A stretch of 64,000 nt of DNA from assembly GCA_052387815.1 (NCBI GenBank), contig JBQTIU010000039.1, forward strand, positions 1 to 64,000. The letters are read 5' to 3'. Both the position numbers and the translations under genes were made by a program. Numbering within the stretch: the stretch's first letter is position 1; each line of letters opens with the position of its first letter. Positions 63,425 through 64,000 of this stretch are shown here, in pieces. The stretch comes from JBQTIU01 sp052387815 (GTDB lineage: Bacteria; Pseudomonadota; Alphaproteobacteria; CACIAM-22H2). The notes under the pieces were generated by a model that saw only the letters and a program-made list of their open reading frames with translations, was not told where the DNA came from and did not search any database.

Positions 63425-64000
63425 GCCCACGGACCGGCCAGCACGTCGCGCGTCTCGGCGACGGCGACCTCCCACAGCGCCAGCATCTCCTCGTCGGAGC
63501 GGCGGTAGCGGCCGCCGAAATTGCCGTCGCCCAGCAGGGCGCGCGCTTTCTGCGGGTCCATCGATTTCAGCAGCTCCATGTTCACCGTCGGCTTCCGCAA
63601 TTCGGGCTACGCCACGTTGGGCAGCCGGGTCCAGGGGAAATTCTCCATCCACGACGCGTGGCTCGCCACATCGTCGATCTCCTGGACCTTGGCCCAGGTC
63701 TTGGGCGCGTTCCACCAATTGTGGAACTTGACCGAATAGCCGGGGTTGTCGGCCATCCATTCGAGCGCCAAGGCGCCGACCGGATTGTTGCCGCCGTGGC
63801 CGTTGACGATCAGGATGCGCCGGAAGCCCGCGCGCTTCAGGCTGTCGAGCGCGTCCCGGGCGACCGCGATCGCGGTCTGGACGCGCATGCTGATCGTGCC
63901 CGGATAGGCGGCGAAATAGGGCGTGATGCCGTAGCTGACGACGGGGAATACCGGTACGCCGACCGGGGCGGCGGCGTCGATCGAGACTTTCTCGGCCAGG
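63421..64000 (-). pseudogene. Creatininase family protein with in-frame amber codon, N-terminus beyond window
   Basis: The frame enters from the right edge (LAEKVSIDAAAPVGVPVFPV, ITPYFAAYPGTISMRVQT) and carries the family's metal loop FRRILIVNGHGGNNPVGALA and HASWMENFPWTRLPNVA. A TAG then stands at 63607-63609. The same frame continues for 61 codons with family-like sequence (PELRKPTVNMELLKSMDPQ, ALLGDGNFGGRYRRSDEEML) to TGA at 63421-63423, which overlaps the next start. CAG-to-TAG is the simplest cause. Creatininase-fold proteins open cyclic amides or hydrolyse formamides. It is either a recent pseudogene, a read-through gene or a sequence error. Confidence 0.8.

Noticed and set aside
63607..63609. 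Pyrrolysine or selenocysteine codon
   Set aside because: TAG is not a selenocysteine codon, and no pyl genes or known Pyl-containing family are present. Mutation or sequence error is simpler.

Overview
The window is a gene-dense, very GC-rich piece of bacterial chromosome (about two thirds G+C or more by eye) with GTG and TTG starts, many ATGA/GTGA stop-start overlaps and short gaps. The gene content points to an alphaproteobacterium, probably Rhodospirillales-like or an uncultured relative: an RHH_4-type ribbon-helix-helix protein, a HlyU-family protein, a zinc-ribbon DinB, Tct/Bug, TAXI-TRAP and Dpp uptake systems, and the glnT-glxBCD arrangement. No phage, CRISPR array, rRNA operon or intact insertion sequence is visible.

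Layout. 1-4498 (+): the end of one type III glutamine synthetase, then glxB-glxC-glxD (N-methylglutamate synthase type) and a second glutamine-synthetase-like enzyme, consistent with handling of methylamine or glutamine nitrogen. 4645-7865 (+): a D-2-hydroxyacid FAD dehydrogenase coupled to a long DmdC-like acyl-CoA dehydrogenase. 8017-9521 (+): speD-speE for spermidine, with a repeat-bearing N-terminal extension on SpeD. 9540-12227 (-): an ilvD remnant, a hypothetical gene, an RHH-PAS protein and dinB. 12315-15453 (-): the URC uracil-catabolism set (URC1, URC4, upp), divergent from ispG. 17119-23259 (+): a SorC-type regulator, a TAXI-TRAP transporter and an aminotransferase. 23271-25638 (-): aldo/keto reductase, FAH-family hydrolase and GST. 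25840-26721 (+): an antitoxin and a RelE-type toxin that has lost its stop codon. 26414-42404 (-): about 16 kb of uptake genes, namely a Dpp-type peptide/opine ABC system, an iron(III)-type ABC system and a TctCBA tricarboxylate system, followed by PrpD, SDR and Gfo/Idh enzymes. 42405-45639: an AT-richer island with an inverted repeat and a small ORF, then an HTH-methyltransferase-like protein and a MetF-like reductase. 45651-52078 (-): a broken phnE, N-carbamoyl-amino-acid hydrolases of both D (nitrilase fold) and L (M20) type, two FAD amine/amino-acid oxidases and a DddP-like M24 enzyme. 52233-57942 (+): a PuuE-like amidohydrolase, D-aminoacylase, MFS transporter, 2-hydroxyacid dehydrogenase and BHMT-like methyltransferase. 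58023-64000: cysC with a cysD remnant, OsmC, Ldh2-type dehydrogenase, HlyU, tRNA-Phe(GAA), SDR, ketopantoate-reductase-like enzyme and a creatininase broken by an amber codon.

Reading the genes together, this is a scavenger region. It takes up peptides, carboxylates and modified amino acids, strips N-carbamoyl, N-acyl and possibly methyl groups, and feeds nitrogen and one-carbon units into central metabolism. Several genes (ilvD, a SAF-type oxidoreductase, cysD, phnE, creatininase, relE) are truncated or damaged, which suggests active gene erosion. All functional calls come from reading sequence motifs; no database search was run.
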